Shown here piece after piece: positions 54,544 through 62,454 of a stretch of DNA of 64,000 nt (position 1 is its first letter; each line of letters starts with the position of its first letter). The notes under the pieces are model-generated. The model was not told where the DNA came from, made no database searches, and saw only the letters and a list, made by a program, of their open reading frames with translations. Source of the stretch: Aceticella autotrophica (GTDB lineage Bacteria > Bacillota > Thermoanaerobacteria > Thermoanaerobacterales > Thermoanaerobacteraceae); contig NZ_CP060096.1 in the NCBI RefSeq assembly GCF_017357865.1, positions 2,095,001 to 2,159,000 of the forward strand. The letters run 5' to 3'. A program made the translations under genes and the position numbers.

Positions 54544-55893
54544 TTAACCTGCTAATTCCCTCAAGAATTTTGGAATTTCCATTGCTTCTAATGTTCCAAC
54601 GATTATCTCCCAATCCGGAAGGTTCTCCTGCAAGTCTCCTTTTAAAACAGCAACCTTTCCAGGTATTATCAGCTTTCTTGATTTTGTCTTATTTTCGATT
54701 CCGCTTTCCTTTATGAATTTAGCTATACTGGATGCGGTAAATTTACCGGCAGCCCATGCAGTCAGAACGGAATATCCACCTGCATCAGGTATTGCCATCC
54801 AAACAGGAACTCTTGACCTTTCAACTTCACCGGAAACGATAAAGTATGTTAAAGCAAAATCAACTGTACAAAGTACCGGTGAATTTTCATCTGCGTTATT
54901 TATTGGATATATATTTGGTTCAACCCTCATTGGTTTTTGAGGATCTGTGAATATATTCTGTCTTAAAGGATAAAGCGCCAATGCTCTTGCATAGTCTATA
55001 TCATTTAAGACTATGATTGAACCATATTTCATTGTAAATATTGTGCCTAATGCAACTTCCATATATTTTTCGCCTTTTGCAAGTTCATTTGCAAAGATTA
55101 CCGAAGGATAACCAAATGTTCTGTCATTTCCTGTAATATTAATCCTTCTTATTTGAATTGCATTTTCAAATACTTCTTTTATAGATGTGGCACCAGGATC
55201 TAAAATTAATTCCTTATGACCAAGTTTTTGCACTTCTTCAATTAAAGTATATAATTCTTCAAGATTTGCTGCTTTAAGCCCAAGAGGAATCTTTGTTCCT
55301 TTAACAAGTTCCACCATCTCTTTAAAGTTGTCCTTGTTTACTCCATATACAACAGGAACCTCGTCTTTAACCAGTTCCAATGCCTCTTTCATTACCTCCG
55401 GTTTTTCACATATAAGCATGTAAGCATTTTTTAAATCACTGTCTTTAACTTTATTAATAATAGAGATGAATTTATCCTTGTCGCTATCAAATTTTATTGC
55501 AACAATCTCTATTTTCATTTCTTCGCCTATTCTTACATAATTTACATTCTTTATATGAGCGATTTTTTCATCAATTTCTGCATCTGTCATAGAATCTGAA
55601 AGCAGGAGAGCAAATCTATTCCTATTTACAAATGTTTTTTCATGCCTGAATAAAACCGTTTCTCCTCCAAGCTTGTACTCAGCATCACCCTTGCCTATTG
55701 TTATTGTCTTCATTATCGGAGCTGTTGCTTCAGCAAGCTTATCCAAAGCCTCCTGAGAAATATACGGACATTTGCCTATTTCAGCACCACCTGCCGCTAC
55801 CTTCATAGCAAATGCTAAACAGGTTGGAAACCCGCACTCCTTACAATTTTTTTTCGGTAATAGCTTAAATATCTCTAATCCTGATAAAGCCAT
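54544..55893 (-). CDS. acsC: corrinoid/iron-sulfur protein large subunit
   Basis: Carries the methyl group to AcsB. 449 residues: N-terminal [4Fe-4S] domain with Cys17, Cys20, Cys25 and Cys42 (NCKECGFPTCLAF...GKC), as in known large subunits; a TIM-barrel middle domain and a C-terminal cobalamin-binding Rossmann-like domain (SGEVERSRVPVWMAIPDAGGYSVLTAWAAGKF). AAGGAGG before the ATG. Its partner acsD is 109 bp upstream across a repeat-bearing spacer. Confidence 0.96.
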   Translation of the reverse strand: MALSGLEIFKLLPKKNCKECGFPTCLAFAMKVAAGGAEIGKCPYISQEALDKLAEATAPIMKTITIGKGDAEYKLGGETVLFRHEKTFVNRNRFALLLSDSMTDAEIDEKIAHIKNVNYVRIGEEMKIEIVAIKFDSDKDKFISIINKVKDSDLKNAYMLICEKPEVMKEALELVKDEVPVVYGVNKDNFKEMVELVKGTKIPLGLKAANLEELYTLIEEVQKLGHKELILDPGATSIKEVFENAIQIRRINITGNDRTFGYPSVIFANELAKGEKYMEVALGTIFTMKYGSIIVLNDIDYARALALYPLRQNIFTDPQKPMRVEPNIYPINNADENSPVLCTVDFALTYFIVSGEVERSRVPVWMAIPDAGGYSVLTAWAAGKFTASSIAKFIKESGIENKTKSRKLIIPGKVAVLKGDLQENLPDWEIIVGTLEAMEIPKFLRELAG

Positions 55894-55924
55894 TTTAAAT
55901 CCTCCTTATTTAATTACATTTTTA

Positions 55925-55946
55925 ATATCTTTTTTGGTTTAAGCAG
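55925..55946. repeat. direct repeat copy A after acsD
   Basis: 22-bp exact direct repeat of 55989-56010, 64 bp apart. The bases between the copies are a T/A-rich run of TATCTATTT-like units, suggesting local duplication or slippage. Confidence 0.8.
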
Positions 55947-55988
55947 TAGATTTTTATCTTTTTATATTTATCTATTTATCTATTCTAT

Positions 55989-56010
55989 ATATCTTTTTTG
56001 GTTTAAGCAG
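55989..56010. repeat. direct repeat copy B covering the acsD stop
   Basis: Same 22 bp as 55925-55946; this copy contains the last codons and TAA of acsD. Confidence 0.8.
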
Positions 56011-56947
56011 ATAACTCATTTATAAGATTTTTTATAATTTTTACTGATGTCGGATGACGCAGAATAACCGCATCAGAACCTGAAACAAGAACACCAGATG
56101 CTGTCGATACCTCCATTGAAATCGCCCTGTCTTCTTGATTGCCCCATTCAGGCACATCACTTTCTGTTGATACTGTTTCCTTTATCTTATATGTTTCAAA
56201 TGAAACCGGTGTAATAATCGGCATCTGAAGCGTTTTATCATTTTGTCCGAGGGCTGCAAGCCTTATTCTATCCATTGTTGATATTACATACTCATATCCG
56301 TATCCAGCCGCCGCTGAGCCTACATTCATAACAATGCTTTCGTTCTGAATGCCCAATTGTGATAGCAAAATATTAAGCTGTTTTGCAAGGTTAATATCAA
56401 CTGAGGATTCAGCTCCAATCTTATGCTTATATGCCAATACACCTGCTGCTGCAACCGCTTTATAATTGTCCTCAACAGCTGACATTAACAGAATATTTTT
56501 CCCTTCTAATTCCTTTGCAACCGCCTCGAATAATTTTCCATCCTTTTCGTGGTTGCCTGTTCCTGCTACAACAAGCGGTAATGTTATTGCATCTGCAACC
56601 GCCTTTGCAATCTTTGCACATTCATCAACAGGTTTATCTAAGCCGTTTGGATCTGCTCCTACAAGCCTTAAACAAATAAAATCAGGTGCATATTTATCCT
56701 CAATAAATTTTGCCCATGCCGCAGGGTCAGATGCCACATCTTTATATAATTCTTTTAAGGTGTCAATCCAATCTTCAGGATAAATATCCTGTATCTCCAT
56801 ACCTACCTTTGGTGTGTTACCTGTATCACCGTCAAAACTACAAAATGGTAATACCTGTGCCCCACCTAATTTTATCGCCTTTTCACCTGTTCCTAATTCT
56901 ACTTCGCAAATCTTTCCTGGAAATTTTTGTACTGATTTTTTAAACAT
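56003..56947 (-). CDS. acsD: corrinoid/iron-sulfur protein small subunit
   Basis: Partner of AcsC that shields and positions the corrinoid. 314 residues forming a TIM barrel like that of CdhD: KIGGAQVLPFCSFDGDTGN-type opening (here KLGGAQVLPFCSFDGDTGNTPKVG) and LRLVGADPNG. GAGGAGG before the ATG. 18 bp after cooC. The stop codon is inside a 22-bp repeat that recurs downstream. Confidence 0.95.
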   Translation of the reverse strand: MFKKSVQKFPGKICEVELGTGEKAIKLGGAQVLPFCSFDGDTGNTPKVGMEIQDIYPEDWIDTLKELYKDVASDPAAWAKFIEDKYAPDFICLRLVGADPNGLDKPVDECAKIAKAVADAITLPLVVAGTGNHEKDGKLFEAVAKELEGKNILLMSAVEDNYKAVAAAGVLAYKHKIGAESSVDINLAKQLNILLSQLGIQNESIVMNVGSAAAGYGYEYVISTMDRIRLAALGQNDKTLQMPIITPVSFETYKIKETVSTESDVPEWGNQEDRAISMEVSTASGVLVSGSDAVILRHPTSVKIIKNLINELSA

Positions 56948-56965
56948 GTCTTAATACCTCCTCAA

Positions 56966-57739
56966 TTACTTTTTAAATTCTATTTTTGACAGTATATCTT
57001 TAAATGCTTTTTTATATATACTATCCTCGGGTAATTTAACCAATGGTATCGCATTTGAATCGTAATCATATATCATCGGATCCATCGGTAATACCCCTAA
57101 TAAATTCAGGTTTTGCTTTTCTATTTCTTCTTTTATACCCTCATTGATTTTCCCTTCTGGTGCTTTGTTCACTATCAAATATATTTTATTAACCCTGATC
57201 TTCAGCTCATCTGCTAAATCTCTTATGCGACCTACCGTTTGAATTCCTCTTCTGGAACAATCACTTATCAGAAATAATACATCAATATTATCAACTACCT
57301 TTCTGCTTAAATGTTCCATACCTGCCTCATTATCAATCACAAGGTATTTATAGTTGGCAGAAAGAGAATCTATTAATGCTTTTAAAATGTCATTTACATA
57401 ACAGTAACAACCAGGTCCTTGAGAACGACCCATAACCAATAGGTCATAATTATCACCCTCAGAAACCGCAGAATTAAGCCTATATTTAAAATAATCTGCT
57501 TTGCTCATTCCACCTGGATATTCATTACCTTTAAGCGCTTTATGAAGCACATCTTCTCTGATATCACCTATTGTCCCTTCAACTTCTATTCCTAATACTT
57601 CATTTAAATTGGCGTTGGCATCTGCATCAACTGCAAGGATCGGGCCTTCTCCCTTTTTAACTAAATAGTCAACTAATAATCCAGCAAAGGTTGTTTTGCC
57701 GGTGCCGCCTTTTCCTGCAACAGCGATTTTATATCCCAT
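56966..57739 (-). CDS. cooC: CooC/AcsF nickel-insertion ATPase
   Basis: MinD-type ATPase that matures CODH or ACS with nickel. 257 residues: P-loop GKGGTGKTT (9-17) and the nickel-binding CxC pair Cys111 and Cys113 (GPGCYCYVND). Location inside the acs part of the operon suggests it serves AcsB, i.e. AcsF. AAGGAGA before the ATG. Confidence 0.92.
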   Translation of the reverse strand: MGYKIAVAGKGGTGKTTFAGLLVDYLVKKGEGPILAVDADANANLNEVLGIEVEGTIGDIREDVLHKALKGNEYPGGMSKADYFKYRLNSAVSEGDNYDLLVMGRSQGPGCYCYVNDILKALIDSLSANYKYLVIDNEAGMEHLSRKVVDNIDVLFLISDCSRRGIQTVGRIRDLADELKIRVNKIYLIVNKAPEGKINEGIKEEIEKQNLNLLGVLPMDPMIYDYDSNAIPLVKLPEDSIYKKAFKDILSKIEFKK

Positions 57740-57783
57740 AGTATCTTCTCCTTATATTCATAAAGCTTAACATTAATAATATA

Positions 57784-59163
57784 TTATTTTATAGAATGAA
57801 CAGATCCGTTGTTTACATCATGCAGTGCTTCCATTATTGCCTCTGAAAGTGTCGGATGGGAATAAATCACATTCCCCATTTCCTGGCATGTCAAGCTTAG
57901 ATGTACTGCAAGGGTCAGTTCTGCCAGCAAATCTGTGGCATGTGCTCCAAATATCGAAGCACCAATAATCTTATCATCCTTATCAGCAATTACTTTTACA
58001 AAACCTTGAGTCTTACCAACTATTTCTGCCTTCGCTTGTTCTGCAAAATTAAATCTGCCAACTTTATATTTTATATTTTTATCTTTTAGCTGCTTCTCTG
58101 TAACGCCAACTGCTGCAATCTCAGGTAAAGTAAAGATGCACCTTGGAACTGCTTTATAATTCATTCTCTTGTCTTTATTGAACGCATTTTCTGCTGCAAC
58201 TATACCTTCCATTAATGCTACATTGGCAAGGGAAATGGTATTATTAACATCTCCAACGGCTAATATCCCTTCAATGTTTGTTTCTAACTTGTCATTGACA
58301 ACTATTTTTCCTCTTTCAATTGCAACTCCCAGTTCTTCAAGCCTTAGACCATCTATATAGGCTTTCCTGCCAACTGAAAGCAACATTAATTCTGACTTCA
58401 GCTTTTTGCCGCTTTCAAGATTTGTATATACCTTACCATCTTTAACTTCGACTGATTTTATTGAATCTCCCAAAATAAGCTGAACCTTATCCCTTTTTAA
58501 TACAGATTGAAGCTCATTAGCCAGTTCCTCATCCTCAAATGAAGAAATAAGACAATCATGCTTTTCTATGATTTTTACATCTGTTCCAAGCTTGCTAAGT
58601 AACTGCCCTATTTCACAGCCTATTGGTCCGCCTCCGGCAACAACCAAGGACTCAGGCAATTTTTTCAGACTGAGCACTTCATCACTAGTTATAACATGTT
58701 TGCCGTCATATGGAAACATAGGGGGTACAACAGGTACTGAACCTGTTGCAATTATTATTTTGTCGGCTTCTAATAATTTTTTTCTATCATCCTTCATTAT
58801 TACTTCTACTGTCTTTTTGCTTAAAAGCTTAGCAGTGCCTCTTATTATTTTAACCCCTCTTGTTTTTAAAATGCATTCAATTCTACTAACTAATTGTTTT
58901 AATATACTATCTTTTCTACTAACCATGTAATTGAAATCAAGCTTTATATCTCCCTCAATTTTAACACCAAATTTATCAGCTGTAAATACATTTTCCATTA
59001 TTTCCAATGGTGCAAGCAAGGCTTTTGAGGATATACTACCTGCATTAATGCAATTCCCCCCAATATTCCCTTTTTCAATTAAAGTAACCTCGGCACCAAG
59101 CATCGCTGCTTTTATTGCAGCTACATAACCAGCATAACCTCCGCCAATCACAATTAATTTCAT
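57784..59163 (-). CDS. lpdA: dihydrolipoamide-dehydrogenase-like flavoprotein lacking one redox Cys
   Basis: 459 residues of the pyridine nucleotide-disulfide oxidoreductase fold: FAD site IVIGGGYAGYVAAIKAA, NAD site VVAGGGPIGCEIGQLL, FAD motif GILAVGDVNN and C-terminal HPTLSE dimer/base motif. The active-site disulfide is incomplete: where Lpd has CxxxxC (GGxCxNxGCIPSK) this has Cys38 and Ser43 (GGNCINAGSISSK, codon AGT). It cannot form the usual disulfide. An lpdA gene at this place is known in acetogen operons without a settled function. Start ATG at 59163 follows AAGGAGG. Confidence 0.88.
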   Translation of the reverse strand: MKLIVIGGGYAGYVAAIKAAMLGAEVTLIEKGNIGGNCINAGSISSKALLAPLEIMENVFTADKFGVKIEGDIKLDFNYMVSRKDSILKQLVSRIECILKTRGVKIIRGTAKLLSKKTVEVIMKDDRKKLLEADKIIIATGSVPVVPPMFPYDGKHVITSDEVLSLKKLPESLVVAGGGPIGCEIGQLLSKLGTDVKIIEKHDCLISSFEDEELANELQSVLKRDKVQLILGDSIKSVEVKDGKVYTNLESGKKLKSELMLLSVGRKAYIDGLRLEELGVAIERGKIVVNDKLETNIEGILAVGDVNNTISLANVALMEGIVAAENAFNKDKRMNYKAVPRCIFTLPEIAAVGVTEKQLKDKNIKYKVGRFNFAEQAKAEIVGKTQGFVKVIADKDDKIIGASIFGAHATDLLAELTLAVHLSLTCQEMGNVIYSHPTLSEAIMEALHDVNNGSVHSIK

Positions 59164-59176
59164 AAAGCCCTCCTTA

Positions 59177-60052
59177 TTATAAGCCAGCTTCATCTAAAAT
59201 AGCAGGCACATTTTCTTCCGCACCAATTGCCATAATGTGGGCTCCATCACATAGTCCTTCTTCCCTTACGGCTTTTATAAATTCTCCGGCTATCTTTATT
59301 CCTTCCTTAACCTTATCCTCTGCTGCTTTTAATCTTTCAATCAATTCATCGGGAACAAATATCCCGGGTACATTATTATTCATATATTTTGCCATACCTG
59401 CTGACTTTAACGGCACTATTCCCACCATAAGTTTTGCATCAAGGTTCTTTGTCAATTCCCTGAAATTCCTTAAGGTTTCCATATCATATACCGCCTGTGT
59501 CTGGAAAAATCTTGCTCCAGCCTTTATCTTTTTCTTCATTTTTAATACCTGAAGCTCAACAGGATCATATCTTGGTGTAACACAAGCTCCTAAAAAATAC
59601 TTCGGTGTTCCTGCCAGTTCATTGCCTGACATGTCTTTACCTCCCATTAATGCAGATGCTGCCTGCAGTATTCCGACACTATCAAGGTCATAAACAGGCA
59701 TTGCACCCGGATGGTCTCCTACTGTTGTATGGTCACCTGTTAATGCCAACACATTTTCAATTCCAAATACTCCGGCAGATAGCAGCTCACCTTGAATTGC
59801 AATCCTGTTTCTATCCCTGCCGGTAATTTGAAGTACAGGCTCTAATCCCTGCTCCTGAAGAATCCTACATGTAGCAAGAGATGTTGCCTTAAGGGTTGCT
59901 GATTGAAAATCAGTTACATTTACACCATGAACCCTACCTTTTATTGCTTTTGCACATTCAATAAGATGTGTAAAATCAATACCTTTTGGCGGTGCCATTT
60001 CTGCAGTAACTGCAAATTCTCCTTTTTCAAACGCTTCTTTTAAAAGGCTCAT
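59177..60052 (-). CDS. metF: methylene-THF reductase large subunit
   Basis: Reduces methylene-THF to methyl-THF. 291 residues of the MetF TIM barrel: VTAEMAPPKGIDF, NVTDFQS, VLALTGDHTTVGDHPGA and RFFQTQAVYDMETLRNF. It acts with MetV, encoded directly upstream (31 bp). The electron donor in acetogens varies; no RnfC2-like or hydrogenase partner gene is adjacent. Confidence 0.95.
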   Translation of the reverse strand: MSLLKEAFEKGEFAVTAEMAPPKGIDFTHLIECAKAIKGRVHGVNVTDFQSATLKATSLATCRILQEQGLEPVLQITGRDRNRIAIQGELLSAGVFGIENVLALTGDHTTVGDHPGAMPVYDLDSVGILQAASALMGGKDMSGNELAGTPKYFLGACVTPRYDPVELQVLKMKKKIKAGARFFQTQAVYDMETLRNFRELTKNLDAKLMVGIVPLKSAGMAKYMNNNVPGIFVPDELIERLKAAEDKVKEGIKIAGEFIKAVREEGLCDGAHIMAIGAEENVPAILDEAGL

Positions 60053-60083
60053 TATTATTATCCCCCTTTGTCTTATTGCTTAT

Positions 60084-60755
60084 TTAGAGTGTGCATTTAT
60101 TGCATACATCTTTTAAATCTATTCTATTTGGGTGTACATTTATTGCGTAGTTTCTCGGTTCTCTGATAACTTCAAGATTATCAAGTTTATTTAGCTTCTT
60201 TAATTTTTCATAAATTTGTATCCATGCACAATCATGCTCTGGTTTAACCTCACATTTACCATCCTTCGTAGCACCGCCGCATGGTCCATTTAATAATCCC
60301 TTGGAGCATTTTGTAACAGGGCATATACCACCGGTCCATCCAAGCTGACAATTACCACATGCTAAACAAACTTCCTCATACTGTCCTACCCTTTCAACCT
60401 CGCCGATAAACATGGTGTTATTACCGGGATATGCAGGTATATCTGTGAGCTTTGCTATTGTCTGTGTGCCATCGCCACATGCAAGGGAAATTACTGCATC
60501 TGCTTCTGACAGCTCTTGCTTTAAACCCTTTAAATCTTTTCTAACCTGCATATAGTTGCAAGCGGGATCAAGTATTTTATAACCCAAAACCTGTTTTCCG
60601 TTTTCTTCAAGTTTCTTTTTCATCTCAAGGACTTCAGGTTCCCCACCAACCCTACATACAGTAGCGCAAAGTGAGCATCCTAAAATAACCACTTTTTTAG
60701 CATCTTTAAGATATTCAAGTATTTCTTCAAAAGGCTTTTTCTCTGAAATAACCAT
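60084..60755 (-). CDS. metV: methylene-THF reductase Fe-S/zinc subunit
   Basis: Small subunit of the MetFV type reductase. 223 residues with many Cys: CSLCATVCRVGG near the N terminus and CLACGNCQLGWTGGICPVTKCSKGLLNGPCGG in the C-terminal domain, which match the MTHFR C-terminal (MTHFR_C) family binding [4Fe-4S] clusters or zinc. GGAGGT before the ATG. Confidence 0.92.
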   Translation of the reverse strand: MVISEKKPFEEILEYLKDAKKVVILGCSLCATVCRVGGEPEVLEMKKKLEENGKQVLGYKILDPACNYMQVRKDLKGLKQELSEADAVISLACGDGTQTIAKLTDIPAYPGNNTMFIGEVERVGQYEEVCLACGNCQLGWTGGICPVTKCSKGLLNGPCGGATKDGKCEVKPEHDCAWIQIYEKLKKLNKLDNLEVIREPRNYAINVHPNRIDLKDVCNKCTL

Positions 60756-60786
60756 AACTCATTCCACCTCCATAATTAAATTAAAA

Positions 60787-61641
60787 TCATAAATTGTTTT
60801 GCATCTTACATGCTGCGACAACATGTTTAGCTAAAATCGAAGTTGTGACAGACCCGACTCCTGCCGGGACCGGCGTTATCATTGAAGCTTTGCCGACACA
60901 TGCTTCTGTATCTACATCGCCACATAAATTGCCCTGTTCATCAACATTAATTCCAACATCGATAACAACCGCTCCTTCTTTTACATAATCGGCTGTTACC
61001 ATTTTAGCTTTACCAACGCCAACAACTAATATATCAGCCTTTGATGTAACTTCAGGCATATTCTTAGTCCTTGAATGGCAAATTGTTACTGTGGCGTTTT
61101 CATTTAGCAATAACATTGATACCGGCTTGCCAACAACCATTGACCTTCCAATTACTGCTGCATTAGCGCCTTTCATATTCACATTGTAGTGTTTTAATAT
61201 TTCAATTACAGCTGTTGGTGTACATGGAGCAAAACCTGTTTTATCTCCTTCCATAAGCTTGGCAACATTTATAGGGCTAAAACAATCTACATCCTTTTCT
61301 GCAGCAATAACATATTTTATTACTTCTTCATCTAATTGTTTTGGAAATGGTCTGAATATCAAAATACCATTTACCGTTTTGTCCTGATTGATTTTTTTAA
61401 GCTCCTCGATAAAAGCATCTTGAGCAATATCCTCAGGATATTCTTTTACTTCTGTTTCTATTCCGATAGAAGAACATCTTTTAAGAGCACCTTTTTCATA
61501 AGCAATATCGCTTCCTTTTGCCCCTACTCTGACTATTGCAAGCTTCGGGGTTATGCCCTTGCCTTTAAGGTCATTAACTTCTGCTGTCAAAACTTCGGAA
61601 ATTGCATCTGCAACTGGCTTACCTTTTATAATCTCACCCAT
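60787..61641 (-). CDS. folD: bifunctional methylene-THF dehydrogenase/cyclohydrolase
   Basis: Interconverts methenyl-, methylene- and formyl-THF. 284 residues with the catalytic Lys region (AYEKGALKRCSSIG), GRSMVVGKPVSMLLL and the C-terminal PVPAGVGSVTTSILA, a variant of the usual PVPGGVGPMT. A separate cyclohydrolase (fchA) is encoded upstream, so FolD may mainly be the dehydrogenase here. Confidence 0.95.
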   Translation of the reverse strand: MGEIIKGKPVADAISEVLTAEVNDLKGKGITPKLAIVRVGAKGSDIAYEKGALKRCSSIGIETEVKEYPEDIAQDAFIEELKKINQDKTVNGILIFRPFPKQLDEEVIKYVIAAEKDVDCFSPINVAKLMEGDKTGFAPCTPTAVIEILKHYNVNMKGANAAVIGRSMVVGKPVSMLLLNENATVTICHSRTKNMPEVTSKADILVVGVGKAKMVTADYVKEGAVVIDVGINVDEQGNLCGDVDTEACVGKASMITPVPAGVGSVTTSILAKHVVAACKMQNNL

Positions 61642-61734
61642 AACAATATCCCCTTTATATAATTATTATATGGAAAAAATAAATTTAAGTTTTTGAAAAG
61701 AATTGTGTCTCCAATCCATTTTATATATTTGCCA

Positions 61735-62367
61735 TCATTTTGTCAATATTTTTACAACCTTATCATATACTTCATCTGCAATTTTTGTTCCATTCTCCAC
61801 AAGAGGTTCGACTTCCGATTTAACCTTTTCAATATAAGCTGTATCTTTTATAGAATTAATATTGATAATAACATTTAGATGTGCCCCTATTATTGCAGCT
61901 CTAAGGCACTGAACGCCAACACCTACATCACTAATTGCAAGTTTGGAACATTTGTCAACCAAATCCTCATGTAGTTTAATCGCTTCATAAGATGCCTTTA
62001 CAATGGCAACGGGTACCGAACATGCTTGTTTAAGAGCTTTTTCAAGGGTTTCTTCCTTAATCTTTTTGTCTTCCTCAGTAGCTGTACTCATCCCATATGC
62101 CTTGGAAAGCGGTAAGAAATTCTCTGCATCATCATCAATCATTTTTAGAAGTTCTTTTTCAAGAACCCCGGCTCTCTTAAGTATATCTTTTACGTGAGGT
62201 TCATACTCAGCATATTTTTTTTTGCCTATCGTAAGATTGCATACCATACTGCCAAGTGCTGTTCCAATTGCTCCTACTAATGCCGCTGCTCCTCCTCCAC
62301 CGGGAACCGCTGCCTTTGATGCCAATACCTCAACAAATCCTGTGCATGTTTTTTCTGCTAACGACAT
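61735..62367 (-). CDS. fchA: methenyl-THF cyclohydrolase (formimidoyl-THF cyclodeaminase family)
   Basis: 210 residues, all-alpha FTCD_C family: AVPGGGGAAALVGAIGTALGSMVCNLTIGKKKY near the N terminus, the hallmark. In acetogen operons this converts formyl-THF to methenyl-THF. AAGGAGG before the ATG; 87 bp after fhs. Confidence 0.93.
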   Translation of the reverse strand: MSLAEKTCTGFVEVLASKAAVPGGGGAAALVGAIGTALGSMVCNLTIGKKKYAEYEPHVKDILKRAGVLEKELLKMIDDDAENFLPLSKAYGMSTATEEDKKIKEETLEKALKQACSVPVAIVKASYEAIKLHEDLVDKCSKLAISDVGVGVQCLRAAIIGAHLNVIININSIKDTAYIEKVKSEVEPLVENGTKIADEVYDKVVKILTK

Positions 62368-62454
62368 AGCAGCCCCTCCTTATTAAATATTGAAAATTTG
62401 TATTCTGGCTGGAAATTATCAATCTCCAGCCAAATACATTTTTTCATATCCTCC

